64,000 nt of DNA from positions 4,960,001-5,024,000 of the forward strand of contig NZ_OY771430.1 of assembly GCF_963674565.1 (NCBI RefSeq), given 5' to 3'. The translations under genes were made by a program, and so were the position numbers. Source of the DNA: an uncultured Carboxylicivirga sp. (lineage in GTDB: Bacteria; Bacteroidota; Bacteroidia; Bacteroidales; Marinilabiliaceae). The first letter of the stretch is position 1. Every line of letters begins with the position of its first letter. The notes under the pieces are model-generated. The model worked only from the letters and a program-made list of their open reading frames with translations, did not search any database and was not told the origin of the DNA. This document shows positions 17,285-25,978 of the stretch, piece by piece.

Positions 17285-18328
17285 TTACTCTTTTTTGTAT
17301 CCAGGTATATTTTGTTCGCTAAAAAAGTTAACGACCAATTGTGGGAATGGATAATTGATGCATTCCTCTTTTTTTACTTGTTGATAATCATTGATGCCAA
17401 GTTTTACTAATGCATTTGTTGTTGTCTGAAAAAAGCTTGAATGAATGATCTGATGACTCAGAATATGTTTGGTATCATTCAATAATTTAACGTCTTCTTG
17501 AGTTTGCTTTTTGAAATAGGAGGCCGAAAGTTTCTTTTCAGACTCTATTAATGGCAATTGATAAAGGTTTTGCCAGATATCTTTACCATTTCGTTGTTGT
17601 ATATATAAGGTATCAGTTTCATCAACCAAAAAATAATTGAAGTAACGATGCCGTTGGCTAATCTTTTTGCTCTTTACCGGAAGGTTGGGTATTTGACCTG
17701 TAAGAAAAGCCACACAATCTGATTGAAAAGGACATTGATCACACTCCGGAGTTTGAGCCTTACAAATGACAGCTCCCATTTCCATCATTGCCTGATTATG
17801 GTGCGCCGGGTCGTTGGTATTTAATAATTCATTGGCAACTTCGGTAAAGCGTTTTTTTCCTTCTGTTGAGTCGATAGGTGTATCTATCCCTTTTATTCTT
17901 GATATGAATCGATAGACATTACCGTCTAACACTGCATATGGTAACTGAAAGGCAAAAGAAGCAATGGCTGCTGCAGTATATGTGCCTATACCTTTTAAAT
18001 TAAGGATCTCCTGATAAATAGTTGGAAATTGAGAATTGTGTTTTTCAACAATTGTTTTGGCTGCCTGATGTAAATTTCTGGCTCTGGAATAATAACCTAA
18101 TCCCTGCCACAATCGCAGTACCTGTTCCTCATTGGCCTGTGCAAGTGATTGTACATTAGGAAAGTTATCAATAAATCGGTGATAATAATCTAAACCTTGT
18201 GCCACACGGGTTTGCTGAAGTATTATTTCTGATATCCAGATTTTATATGGATCAGTGGTTTGGCGCCATGGAAGGCTTCTGTAATTGTTGTGATACCAAT
18301 CAAGCAATCGTGTTCCGAAATCAGTCAT
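17285..18328 (-). CDS. mutY: A/G-specific adenine DNA glycosylase MutY
   Basis: 347 residues starting at the ATG at 18328; an upstream TTG lies inside the promoter and is excluded. It removes adenine mispaired with 8-oxoguanine. Visible parts: catalytic E34 (ISEIILQQTRV), helix-hairpin-helix LKGIGTYTAAAIASFAF, catalytic D135 (VLDGNV) and the [4Fe-4S] cysteines C189, C196, C199 and C205. A C-terminal NUDIX-like domain (about 225-345) recognises 8-oxoG. Divergent from the HU gene. Confidence 0.94.
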   Translation of the reverse strand: MTDFGTRLLDWYHNNYRSLPWRQTTDPYKIWISEIILQQTRVAQGLDYYHRFIDNFPNVQSLAQANEEQVLRLWQGLGYYSRARNLHQAAKTIVEKHNSQFPTIYQEILNLKGIGTYTAAAIASFAFQLPYAVLDGNVYRFISRIKGIDTPIDSTEGKKRFTEVANELLNTNDPAHHNQAMMEMGAVICKAQTPECDQCPFQSDCVAFLTGQIPNLPVKSKKISQRHRYFNYFLVDETDTLYIQQRNGKDIWQNLYQLPLIESEKKLSASYFKKQTQEDVKLLNDTKHILSHQIIHSSFFQTTTNALVKLGINDYQQVKKEECINYPFPQLVVNFFSEQNIPGYKKE

Positions 18329-18343
18329 TATTAAAATTTTAAG

Positions 18344-18351
18344 CAAAAATA
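18344..18351 (-). promoter_or_regulatory. -7 box for mutY
   Basis: On the minus strand this reads TATTTTTG, an exact TAnnTTTG match. A start point near 18337 gives a short leader of about 9 bases before the mutY ATG at 18328. Confidence 0.4.
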
Positions 18352-18383
18352 ATCGTTTTGTTTTTTTTTATTGAGATTTCATT

Positions 18384-18391
18384 TATCTTTG
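18384..18391 (+). promoter_or_regulatory. -7 box for the HU gene
   Basis: TATCTTTG matches TAnnTTTG, and is a common form of the box in Bacteroidota. TTTG at 18357-18360 could serve as the -33 element, with a slightly long 23-base spacer. The predicted leader to the HU ATG is about 54 bases. Confidence 0.5.
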
Positions 18392-18451
18392 CAATCTGAA
18401 TTTTAGAGAATTAGCTGTAAATAATTGATAATTAAATAATTTTAAGAGAAA

Positions 18452-18736
18452 ATGACAAAGGCTGATATTGTAAACGAAATTTCGAAAAATACTGGAATTG
18501 AGAAAGTTACTGTTCAGAAGACTGTTGAAGCCTTCATGGACACTATTAAAGGTTCATTAGTGAAAGGTAAAAATGTGTATTTGAGAGGTTTTGGGTCTTT
18601 CGTAGTGAGAAAAAGAGCAGAAAAGACTGCACGTAATATTTCTAAGAATACTACTATTATTATTCCAGAGCACTTTATTCCTTCATTCAAGCCTTCTAAG
18701 AGCTTTGTTACAAAAGTGAAGAATAACGTAAAGTAA
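18452..18736 (+). CDS. HU-family nucleoid DNA-binding protein
   Basis: 94 residues, the standard HU/IHF length. It has TKADIVNEISKNTGIEKVTVQ at the N-terminus, NVYLRGFGSFVVRKRAEKTARN (beta arm base) and IIIPEHFIPSFKPSKSF near the end, where the family usually has P..PxFKPGK. It bends and compacts DNA. It has its own -7 box upstream and is followed after 25 bases by the tiny basic gene at 18762, suggesting one transcript closed by the hairpin at 18881-18907. Confidence 0.93.
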   Translation: MTKADIVNEISKNTGIEKVTVQKTVEAFMDTIKGSLVKGKNVYLRGFGSFVVRKRAEKTARNISKNTTIIIPEHFIPSFKPSKSFVTKVKNNVK

Positions 18737-18761
18737 GTATAACCAATTAAAACGTGAAACC

Positions 18762-18854
18762 ATGCCAAGTGGAAAAAAACGTAAAAGACATAAGATGGCT
18801 ACGCACAAGCGTAAGAAAAGACTAAGAAAAAACCGTCATAAGAAGAAGAAATAA
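18762..18854 (+). CDS. 30-residue highly basic protein, AURKAIP1/COX24 (mS38)-like
   Basis: A short frame from ATG 18762 to TAA, encoding 30 residues of which about 22 are Lys, Arg or His. It begins MPSGKKRKRHKMATHKRKKR and ends RHKKKK. The pattern KKRKRHKMxxHKRKKRLRKNR resembles the C-terminal COX24/AURKAIP1 domain of mitochondrial ribosomal protein mS38 (KK(R/K)KKMxKHKxRKRRK), a similarity I recall rather than computed. I infer a small-subunit ribosomal or rRNA-binding protein, comparable in size and charge to bTHX. It sits 25 bases after HU and before a strong hairpin, so it is probably co-expressed with HU. Confidence 0.8.
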   Translation: MPSGKKRKRHKMATHKRKKRLRKNRHKKKK

Positions 18855-18880
18855 ATTTCTTTAGTCTAAGAAAAATTAGC

Positions 18881-18920
18881 AAACAGAAAGTGTTTCACTT
18901 TCTGTTTGTTGTTTGTATTT
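18881..18920 (+). terminator. Factor-independent terminator after the HU/mS38-like pair
   Basis: AAACAGAAAGTG (18881-18892) pairs perfectly with CACTTTCTGTTT (18896-18907) around a TTT loop, a 12-bp stem, followed by the T-rich GTTGTTTGTATTT. It lies 26 bases after the small basic gene. Confidence 0.75.
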
Positions 18921-18929
18921 ATATACAAC

Positions 18930-18937
18930 GATCTTTG
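18930..18937 (+). promoter_or_regulatory. Near-consensus -7 box for RNase G
   Basis: GATCTTTG differs from TAnnTTTG at the first base. TTTG at 18905-18908 gives a 21-base spacer. The start point near 18944 falls before the GTG at 18958 and after the terminator, so rng is probably its own unit. Confidence 0.35.
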
Positions 18938-18957
18938 AAATAAATTGCGATCATATA

Positions 18958-20508
18958 GTGAATGCAGAACTGTTTGTAGATGTTGCTCCCGATCATCTTT
19001 CAATGGCACTATTGGAAGACAAGCGTTTGGTAGAACTCCGCAAGGAGAAAAGTAATGTTCAGTTCGCTGTTGGAGATATTTATCTCGGAAGGGTAAAGAA
19101 AATTATGCCCGGCCTAAATGCAGCGTTTATTGATGTAGGATATGAAAAAGATGCCTTTTTACATTATCTAGATCTTGGACCCCAATTTCGTTCCCTACAG
19201 AAATTTTTGAATATTGCTTCCAATAAAAAGGGAGTTGTTGCATTGCACAAGCTTAAACCGGAACCAGATATTAATAAAAATGGAACCATTCCGGAAGTTT
19301 TAACAGCAGGACAAAATGTTTTGGTCCAGGTGGCCAAAGAGCCCATTTCAACAAAAGGGCCACGATTAACATCAGAATTGTCAATAGCAGGAAGAAACCT
19401 GGTACTGCTTCCTTTCTCCGACAAAGTATCGGTAAGTCAGAAAATTTCTTCAGCAGAAGAAAGAAGTCGCCTGAAACGATTGGTAACGAGTATAAAACCT
19501 AAGAATTATGGTGTTATTATTCGAACTGTTGCCGAAGGTAAACAAGCTGCCGAACTGGATAAAGAATTACGTACATTAGTTAAAAGGTGGGAAGAAAATA
19601 CCGCCAAAATTAAGGATGTGAAAGCACCGGGTTTGGTTGTTGGTGAAATAGGCAGAACTTCAGCATTGTTAAGGGATATTTTAAACCCTACATTTAATTC
19701 CATATTTGTGAATGATGAAGAAGTATGCAGTGAAATAAAAGATTATGTCGGACTGATTGCACCGGACCGACAAAAAATTGTAAAGCACTATAAGGGTGGT
19801 GCTCCGATATTTGACCAGTTTCAAATTCATCGTCAAATAAAGGCATTGTTCGGAACTACAGTATCGTTTAAAAGCGGTGCCTATCTTATTATAGAACATA
19901 CCGAAGCCCTTCATGTAATTGATGTTAATAGTGGTAACCGTTCTAAATCGGCCTCCAACCAGGAGAACAATGCCCTCGAGGTAAATCTCGCAGCTGCCGA
20001 CGAAATTGCTCGTCAACTTAGGCTTAGAGATATGGGTGGAATCATTGTTGTTGACTTCATTGATATGCAGAATAATGAAAATCGTCAAAAGGTTTTCGAA
20101 AAAATGAAACAGGCCATGGCGTCTGATCGAACCAAGCACAATATTTTACCTTTAAGTAAATTTGGCTTGATGCAGATTACCCGCCAACGTGTAAGACCTG
20201 AAATGCATATTCAAACAACGGAAAGTTGTCCAACCTGTAACGGTACCGGCACAATCCAACCAGCTATTTTTTGGCCAAAGGTATTGGAGGATGCTGTGAA
20301 AAAAGCTGTGCAAGCGCTTAAAATGAAGAAGTTGATCCTGAAGGTTCATCCTATTGTGTATGCTTACCTTAAAAAAGGTTTTCCGTCGAAAGTTTTACGA
20401 TGGAAATTTAAATACACACATGGTTTGAAAGTAATGCCTTCCGACTCACTGGGCTTCTTGGAATTCAAGATTGTAGATAATGAAGATAATGAGGTTGACC
20501 TGTCATAG
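18958..20508 (+). CDS. rng: Ribonuclease G/E family endoribonuclease
   Basis: 516 residues from the GTG at 18958. The open frame extends to 18913, but family members begin with an MNxELxxxxxPDxxxxALLED pattern, which matches VNAELFVDVAPDHLSMALLED, and the upstream part overlaps the promoter. It cuts single-stranded RNA in rRNA and mRNA processing. The S1 domain (about 35-130) has GDIYLGRVKKIMPGLNAAFIDVG. The catalytic metal aspartates lie in HVIDVNSGN and VVDFIDM. The zinc-link cysteines are CPTCNGTG. The length fits RNase G rather than the longer RNase E; no degradosome tail is present. Confidence 0.93.
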   Translation: MNAELFVDVAPDHLSMALLEDKRLVELRKEKSNVQFAVGDIYLGRVKKIMPGLNAAFIDVGYEKDAFLHYLDLGPQFRSLQKFLNIASNKKGVVALHKLKPEPDINKNGTIPEVLTAGQNVLVQVAKEPISTKGPRLTSELSIAGRNLVLLPFSDKVSVSQKISSAEERSRLKRLVTSIKPKNYGVIIRTVAEGKQAAELDKELRTLVKRWEENTAKIKDVKAPGLVVGEIGRTSALLRDILNPTFNSIFVNDEEVCSEIKDYVGLIAPDRQKIVKHYKGGAPIFDQFQIHRQIKALFGTTVSFKSGAYLIIEHTEALHVIDVNSGNRSKSASNQENNALEVNLAAADEIARQLRLRDMGGIIVVDFIDMQNNENRQKVFEKMKQAMASDRTKHNILPLSKFGLMQITRQRVRPEMHIQTTESCPTCNGTGTIQPAIFWPKVLEDAVKKAVQALKMKKLILKVHPIVYAYLKKGFPSKVLRWKFKYTHGLKVMPSDSLGFLEFKIVDNEDNEVDLS

Positions 20509-20524
20509 GTCAACCTTTTTTTTT
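20492..20524 (+). terminator. Terminator of rng
   Basis: AGGTTGACCT (20492-20501) and AGGTCAACCT (20507-20516) form a perfect 10-bp stem with a GTCAT loop and a run of nine T (20516-20524). The stop codon of rng lies inside the hairpin loop. Confidence 0.9.
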
Positions 20525-20954
20525 GTCCTTTTTCAAATAATTTTTCGAATTTTGATTTAGAAAATGTAAAGTGTGTCATTCCGTCGGAATATCTGTCAGT
20601 CAAATTTAATGTTAAAATTTTGTTAATGCATTCACCCTTTTTTACTTCTTAGGTGTCTTACTATTAGATGAATTGTAAATAGGGAATGAAAATCCTGGCA
20701 ATATGAAATTGTCAGATATACAATAGGTTGATAAAATTCAGATTTATTTCAGATCTAAAATTGTAGATTTGTTGGTAACAATGCATTGATCTGAAAAGTC
20801 ATGAAATGAATAAGTAATTAGATCATAAATAAATTAATCTCATTTACATATCTAGAAAAGTATATATATTGGCAGGAAATTTGTTACCCTCAATAAAAAT
20901 ATTTGTAAACAGAAATGTTTAAACCTGGATTTTACAATTAGCAAGATTAAAAAT
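20525..20954. other. 430-base intergenic region before dsbD, no gene
   Basis: AT-rich, with no open frame of note and no RNA gene that I recognise. It contains the palindrome ATTCCG-T-CGGAAT (20578-20590) inside a pair of TGTCA words (20574-20578 and 20594-20598), and one exact TAnnTTTG box (TAGATTTG, 20764-20771). A near-match box AATATTTG (20898-20905) has TTTG 14 bases upstream. The last is the best placed for dsbD but has a short spacer. Confidence 0.45.
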
Positions 20955-22892
20955 ATGAAAAGAACATTTTTAGCACTAGTAATGATGTTGTCAGTCATGA
21001 GTAGTCTTTTTGCTCAGATGGATCAACATATTACCTGGAAATTTTCGACAAAAGTATTAGAAGATAATAAAGTAGAAGTAATCTGCAAAGCAACTGTTGA
21101 TGAAGGCTGGCATGTATACTCTTCGGTTTTGCCAGAGGGAACAGCGATTCCTACTAGTATAGAAATTGAAGAGAGTGATGCTTATAAAGTATTGGATGGA
21201 ATTAAGGAGTTTCCTGAGCCTAAAAGATATTACGATGAAACATTTAAAGCTGAGCTGCAATGGTTTGAAGGTGAAGCGAAGTTTTCCAGGGTCGTTCAAT
21301 TGAATGGAACTGGAGATGTTACTATAAAAGGATATGTTGAGTCGATGATTTGTAACGATGAAACATGTATGCCTCCAGAAATGATCGATTTTGAACTCAC
21401 AGTAAAACAAACAACCGAAGAAGTTAATGAAAGTACTGAGGCTTCTACTAATGAAGAAAAAGAATCTTACTGGGCCATTTTTCTATTGGCATTTGGTGGA
21501 GGTTTAGCAGCTCTCTTAACTCCTTGTGTGTTTCCTATGATACCAATGACGGTAAGCTTTTTTACCAAACAAAGTGCAACAAAGGCTGCCGGCATTAGAA
21601 ATGCAATTACCTATGGTGTTTCAATAATTGCAATTTATGTAATATTAGGAGTTGCAGTTTCTGCAATTTTTGGAGCCAGTGCGTTAAATGAATTATCAAC
21701 GAATGTGTGGTTTAATTTATTTTTCTTCCTACTATTGGTTGTTTTCGCTGCATCTTTCTTTGGTGCTTTCGAAATCGTTATGCCAAGCTCTTGGGTAAAT
21801 TTTACAACTAAAAACGAAGATAAAGGTGGTATTATCGGAATCTTCTTCATGGCTTTTACTTTAGCTCTTGTTTCTTTTAGTTGTACAGGTCCGATTGTAG
21901 GTTCGTTGTTGGTTAAGGCCGCAACGGGTGGTTATATGGGTCCAATCATTGGAATGTTGGGTTTCTCTCTGGCATTGGCACTTCCATTTGCTTTGTTTGC
22001 TGCTTTCCCGGGCTATCTTAATTCATTACCAAAATCAGGAGGTTGGTTAAACTCTGTGAAAGTTGTTCTTGGATTTTTAGAATTGGCTTTTGCATTCAAG
22101 TTTCTTTCAATTGCTGATATGACAATGGGGTGGCATGTTCTTGAGAGAGAAGTGTTTATTGCAATATGGATTGCTGTTTTTGCAGCGATGGGTTTTTACC
22201 TTATGGGTAAAATTAAATTGCCTCATGATTCTCCAATGAATCATGTTCCTGTGCCCAGATTTCTGTTAGCTTTGGTTGTTTTTAGTTTTACTATCTATAT
22301 GATACCTGGATTATGGGGTGCCCCAGTTAATTTGATTAGTGGATTTCCTCCTCCAAAAAACTACGCAGAGTCTCCATATGGAGTTGGAAATGAAACTCCT
22401 GGAATTGTTAACTCTGGTAATGGTAATCATGCTATGGGGCTTCCTGAAGGTATGCACCCTGGACCACAAGGAATTCCGGCATTTGATGATTATGATAAAG
22501 CTTTGGCTTATGCTAAAAAAGTAAACAAGCCAATGTTATTGGATTTTACTGGTTTAGGATGTACAAACTGTCGAAAGATGGAAGATGCAGTTTGGTCAAA
22601 TCAATCAGTTAAATCTATTTTAACCAACGATTATATCCTGGTATCCTTGTATGTTGATGATAGAAAGAAACTTGATGAACCATATATATCTGATGTAACT
22701 GGTAAGAAAATTAGAACAGTAGGAAATAAATGGGCGGAATTTCAATTTGTCCGATATCAGCAACAAGGTCAGCCGTACTACGTTATTGTTGATGAAGATG
22801 AAAATACACTTAATGATCCGGTAGCATACGATCCTGATGTGGAAAAGTATAAAAACTGGTTGTTAGACGGTCTGCAAAAATTCAAGAATTAA
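20955..22892 (+). CDS. Thiol:disulfide interchange protein DsbD-type
   Basis: 645 residues with a signal peptide (to about residue 20). An N-terminal periplasmic domain (about 22-150) has a redox pair C133/C138 (CNDETCMPP). A membrane domain (about 172-460) has eight or so helices and the paired cysteines C191 (LLTPCVFPMIP) and C310 (FSCTGPIVG). A C-terminal thioredoxin-like domain has CxxC at C536/C539 (GLGCTNCRKME). It moves electrons from cytoplasmic thioredoxin to periplasmic proteins for disulfide repair and cytochrome c maturation. Single gene with its own terminator. Confidence 0.93.
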   Translation: MKRTFLALVMMLSVMSSLFAQMDQHITWKFSTKVLEDNKVEVICKATVDEGWHVYSSVLPEGTAIPTSIEIEESDAYKVLDGIKEFPEPKRYYDETFKAELQWFEGEAKFSRVVQLNGTGDVTIKGYVESMICNDETCMPPEMIDFELTVKQTTEEVNESTEASTNEEKESYWAIFLLAFGGGLAALLTPCVFPMIPMTVSFFTKQSATKAAGIRNAITYGVSIIAIYVILGVAVSAIFGASALNELSTNVWFNLFFFLLLVVFAASFFGAFEIVMPSSWVNFTTKNEDKGGIIGIFFMAFTLALVSFSCTGPIVGSLLVKAATGGYMGPIIGMLGFSLALALPFALFAAFPGYLNSLPKSGGWLNSVKVVLGFLELAFAFKFLSIADMTMGWHVLEREVFIAIWIAVFAAMGFYLMGKIKLPHDSPMNHVPVPRFLLALVVFSFTIYMIPGLWGAPVNLISGFPPPKNYAESPYGVGNETPGIVNSGNGNHAMGLPEGMHPGPQGIPAFDDYDKALAYAKKVNKPMLLDFTGLGCTNCRKMEDAVWSNQSVKSILTNDYILVSLYVDDRKKLDEPYISDVTGKKIRTVGNKWAEFQFVRYQQQGQPYYVIVDEDENTLNDPVAYDPDVEKYKNWLLDGLQKFKN

Positions 22893-22913
22893 TAATGTAT
22901 TTATTATAGATTC

Positions 22914-22946
22914 AAAGCCTCTTCATACCGAAGAGGCTTTTTATTT
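22914..22946 (+). terminator. Terminator of dsbD
   Basis: AAAGCCTCTTC (22914-22924) pairs with GAAGAGGCTTT (22930-22940), a perfect 11-bp stem with an ATACC loop and a following T-rich tail. Confidence 0.9.
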
Positions 22947-23070
22947 ACCATTATTTTACTTCTTTAAATTGTTCAAATTATTCTAATTGAAGAAAGATCT
23001 GTGAAAATTGGTTTGGATGCGATTCGGGTGTGTAATGAATTAAATTGTGTATGATTAATGTTAGTGTAAA

Positions 23071-23091
23071 TTTTTACCACTTTGGTAAAAA
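23071..23091. promoter_or_regulatory. Palindrome TTTTTACC-ACTTT-GGTAAAAA
   Basis: 8-bp half-sites facing each other over a 5-base spacer, about 70-90 bases upstream of the first OmpA-family gene's ATG. It could be an operator or a small hairpin; without a strong stem GC content, a terminator is unlikely. Confidence 0.3.
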
Positions 23092-23162
23092 AACTATTTA
23101 ATTATGGTTTTATGGCGCGAGTAAAAGCTTTAGCTTTACTTATTAGTGCTAAATATTTGCAT

Positions 23163-24530
23163 ATGAACCGTTTTTTGACCTTTATCTGTTTTTTGTTATT
23201 GACTTCATTTAGCTTCTCGTCAATAGCTCAAATTGATTTTGCCAACCTTAAGGAAGAACAGATTTATCGCAAAGGAAATAAGTATAATACTTGGGGCCTC
23301 ACTTTTGGTTATGGGCCTGTTACTTACTATGTAGATGTAATTGATTATACTGTTTTTCCTAAAAGTGATTGGAAGTTTGGTCCTACCATTATGCTGAGCA
23401 AGCAATTTAATCGTCCCTGGGGATTAGATGCTCAATTTATGATGGCCGATATGTATGGTCAAAAAAATACCCGCTACTTTAAAGGTGATCTGCTTGATTT
23501 TTCTTTGAATGTTACTTTTTCTATTAATCAGCTGGTTTTGTTCGGACCTATTAAGGATAAATGGGATATATATGGAAAAATTGGGTTTGGATTAACCTAT
23601 TTCAGGAGTAAACAATATCGTCTTACAGAAGGATCTTATACTAATCCGGATGGTACTATTGAGCTACTTCATCCGGGTGATGTATTAAAAGTGAAACATG
23701 TTTATGATTATAATTTTGGTTACCCTGATGCATATGGTTGGGATCGCGAAGATTATCTGGCAGTTGGTTATGAGAGAAATGGGGCGGGTGCGCCTGATAC
23801 CAAAACAGACCGGAGAAATGAAATTGTTATTCCTTTTGGTGTAGGTGTCAAATATCGAATCAATAAGAATTTTGATGTTGGTACTGAAGTAATGTTGCGT
23901 AATCTGAATGCGGATAATCTGGATGTAAATCTCACGGGTGCTGATAACGATGGTTACATGTATACATCCTTCAACCTGACATATAAAATAGGTAGAAAAA
24001 ATAAACGACATGCAGTCTGGACGTATAAGGATTTTAATATGGAATATAAACGTCTGCGACAAAATGACCCATTGGCCATTCGACTGGATTCCATCAGATC
24101 TGAAATTGAATATTTAGCTGCGCAGGATTCACTTGCCGGAGATACAACAACTATTTATACCGAATCGATCATTTATCAGGAAGGTATTTCAGAGTCTGTG
24201 TTTTTTGATTTTGATAAATCTGATATAACAAAACGTTCAGAAAGAACTCTGGCGAAGTTAGCCCGTGTGATGAAATCAAACGAACAGATTAGAATTAGGA
24301 TTGTTGGTTACTGTGATGAACGTGGATCGGAAGTATATAATCTTGCTTTAAGTAAAAGGCGTTGTATGTCTGTGCTGAATACAATGGTAAATCAATTTAA
24401 GATACCGGCAGATCGTTTTCAGATTGATCCAAGAGGAGAAAGTGAAATGCTGTCGGATACAAAAAAACTTCAGCCATATGGCTTGCACCTGGTGAATCGT
24501 CGGGTTGATATGTTCGTAATTGTTGAGTAA
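23163..24530 (+). CDS. Outer membrane beta-barrel protein with C-terminal OmpA domain (first of a tandem pair)
   Basis: 455 residues from the ATG at 23163; the open frame to 23082 would put 27 residues before the signal peptide. The signal peptide runs to SSIAQ (about 23). A beta-strand-rich region (about 30-310) resembles an outer membrane barrel. The OmpA peptidoglycan-binding domain (about 340-455) opens ESVFFDFDKSDIT and has GYCDERGSEVYNLALSKRR, with the conserved Asp and Arg that hold peptidoglycan. It should anchor the outer membrane to the wall. The following gene is a diverged copy starting one base after this stop. Confidence 0.85.
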   Translation: MNRFLTFICFLLLTSFSFSSIAQIDFANLKEEQIYRKGNKYNTWGLTFGYGPVTYYVDVIDYTVFPKSDWKFGPTIMLSKQFNRPWGLDAQFMMADMYGQKNTRYFKGDLLDFSLNVTFSINQLVLFGPIKDKWDIYGKIGFGLTYFRSKQYRLTEGSYTNPDGTIELLHPGDVLKVKHVYDYNFGYPDAYGWDREDYLAVGYERNGAGAPDTKTDRRNEIVIPFGVGVKYRINKNFDVGTEVMLRNLNADNLDVNLTGADNDGYMYTSFNLTYKIGRKNKRHAVWTYKDFNMEYKRLRQNDPLAIRLDSIRSEIEYLAAQDSLAGDTTTIYTESIIYQEGISESVFFDFDKSDITKRSERTLAKLARVMKSNEQIRIRIVGYCDERGSEVYNLALSKRRCMSVLNTMVNQFKIPADRFQIDPRGESEMLSDTKKLQPYGLHLVNRRVDMFVIVE

Positions 24531-24531
24531 T

Positions 24532-25827
24532 ATGGGGCATTTATGTAAAAAGATATGCATGGTTCTAATGTTTGTATTAAGCGGACATTATTGCTTTGCC
24601 CAGTATTCAACCGACAATCGTGTAATTTTCGAACACATGCGTTACAGTTCGGAAAAACGTTTTAATACGTGGTCTGTTTCATTAGGATATGGGCCACTCA
24701 TAATGTATAATGATCTGGCTGATTATTCGGTTTTTCCAACATATTGGAAATTTGGGCCTACTATTTCAGTATCAAAACAGTGGGTTCCCGCGATGGCTTT
24801 TGATTTTCAATTCCTGTCTTCTGATTTTCGAGGAGGAAACACTACTTTTTACAGTGAAGGTAATCTGATGGATTTTTCCATTAATAGTGAAACATATATT
24901 AATCAAATATTACCACTACCTGGTCCGTTAAATGATAAATGGAACTTCTACCTTAAGTTGGGATTTGGCTTAACAGCTTTTCGAAACAAGGTAAGATATA
25001 CCGATACAAATGAATTTGTTCACAACAAGGATTTTAGCTCGGCCAATGAGGAGGATGGATACATCGTTTCAGGTTACAATACTGACGATCCAACAAAGCT
25101 GGAAGCAAGGGCAAAGGAATTTGTTGTACCGGTTGGTGCAGGTGTTCAATATCGATTGAACAGAAGTTTCGATTTAGCCTTTGAATCTACAATGAGGCTA
25201 TCGCTCGAAGATAAACTGGATAATATATTGGTAGGTGCTGAGAATGATAAATATTGGAGTTCAAGTATCAGTATATGCTACAAAATTGGTAAAAAAGATA
25301 AGCGGCATAGTCGCTGGACATACCGTGGATATGGTTTTAATGTTTTTGGAGCTCCCAAAAATGATCCTTTAGTTAGTGAGATAAGGGTACTGGAAGAAGA
25401 CTTTAAGAAATATCGCGAGGGACGGGTTGTTAAAAAAGATTCTGTAACGGTTATTCATAATGCGCAAAAGATTTATGGGACGGCAAATCTGGTTACTGTT
25501 TTCTTTGAGTTGGAAAAATATAATGAGATTGATAAAGAATCATTAGTTGAATTAGCTACACTTGCGCTTAATATGACCAAGAATAAATCGTGGAAAGCTG
25601 ATATTTATGGATTTGCAAATGAATATGATGAGGAAGACAAGAATATTGATATCAGTCGGAAACGTTGCGAAAGAATTCTACAGTTTTTCGTCAGAGATCT
25701 TGGTTTGGCTAAGGAACGATTTGAAGTGCATGCTTTAGGTGAAGACGATGTATTGCCTCAGGATGAAATCTCGAAAAAAAGTCGTTTAAGTATCAATCGC
25801 AGAGTTGACATAGTTTTGAAAAAGTAA
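24532..25827 (+). CDS. Outer membrane protein, diverged paralogue with degenerate OmpA domain
   Basis: 431 residues from the ATG at 24532, one base after the preceding stop. The signal peptide ends around HYCFAQ. The barrel part copies its neighbour: NTWSVSLGYGPLIMYNDLAD versus NTWGLTFGYGPVTYYVDVID, then YWKFGPTISVSKQW versus DWKFGPTIMLSKQF. The C-terminal OmpA-like domain is altered: the peptidoglycan-binding loop reads GFANEYDEEDKNIDISRKR, so the usual Asp of the TD..G motif is missing while the Arg remains. It arose by tandem duplication and may no longer bind peptidoglycan in the usual way. Confidence 0.8.
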   Translation: MGHLCKKICMVLMFVLSGHYCFAQYSTDNRVIFEHMRYSSEKRFNTWSVSLGYGPLIMYNDLADYSVFPTYWKFGPTISVSKQWVPAMAFDFQFLSSDFRGGNTTFYSEGNLMDFSINSETYINQILPLPGPLNDKWNFYLKLGFGLTAFRNKVRYTDTNEFVHNKDFSSANEEDGYIVSGYNTDDPTKLEARAKEFVVPVGAGVQYRLNRSFDLAFESTMRLSLEDKLDNILVGAENDKYWSSSISICYKIGKKDKRHSRWTYRGYGFNVFGAPKNDPLVSEIRVLEEDFKKYREGRVVKKDSVTVIHNAQKIYGTANLVTVFFELEKYNEIDKESLVELATLALNMTKNKSWKADIYGFANEYDEEDKNIDISRKRCERILQFFVRDLGLAKERFEVHALGEDDVLPQDEISKKSRLSINRRVDIVLKK

Positions 25828-25847
25828 TTGATAGATGAACTTTTATG

Positions 25848-25883
25848 AAAAGGTGGTGTTTTTCTTAAATACCGCCTTTTTGT
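25848..25883 (+). terminator. Terminator after the OmpA pair
   Basis: AAAAGGTGGT (25848-25857) pairs with ACCGCCTTTT (25871-25880) with one G-U, a 13-base loop and a short T-run. Confidence 0.65.
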
Positions 25884-25978
25884 ATTATATCATAAGCGTT
25901 CTTAACATGTATCAGGCCTATGATATTTTACACATTTAATTCAAGTAAAAAAGAGCAATCAATTAAAATTCAAAGCTT

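Noticed and set aside
20364..20603. Minus-strand frame across the end of rng
   Set aside because: It is antisense to rng and its terminator with no domain.
23082..23162. 27-residue N-terminal extension of the first OmpA-family protein
   Set aside because: It starts at a non-ATG codon inside a palindrome and puts residues before a normal signal peptide that begins at the ATG at 23163.
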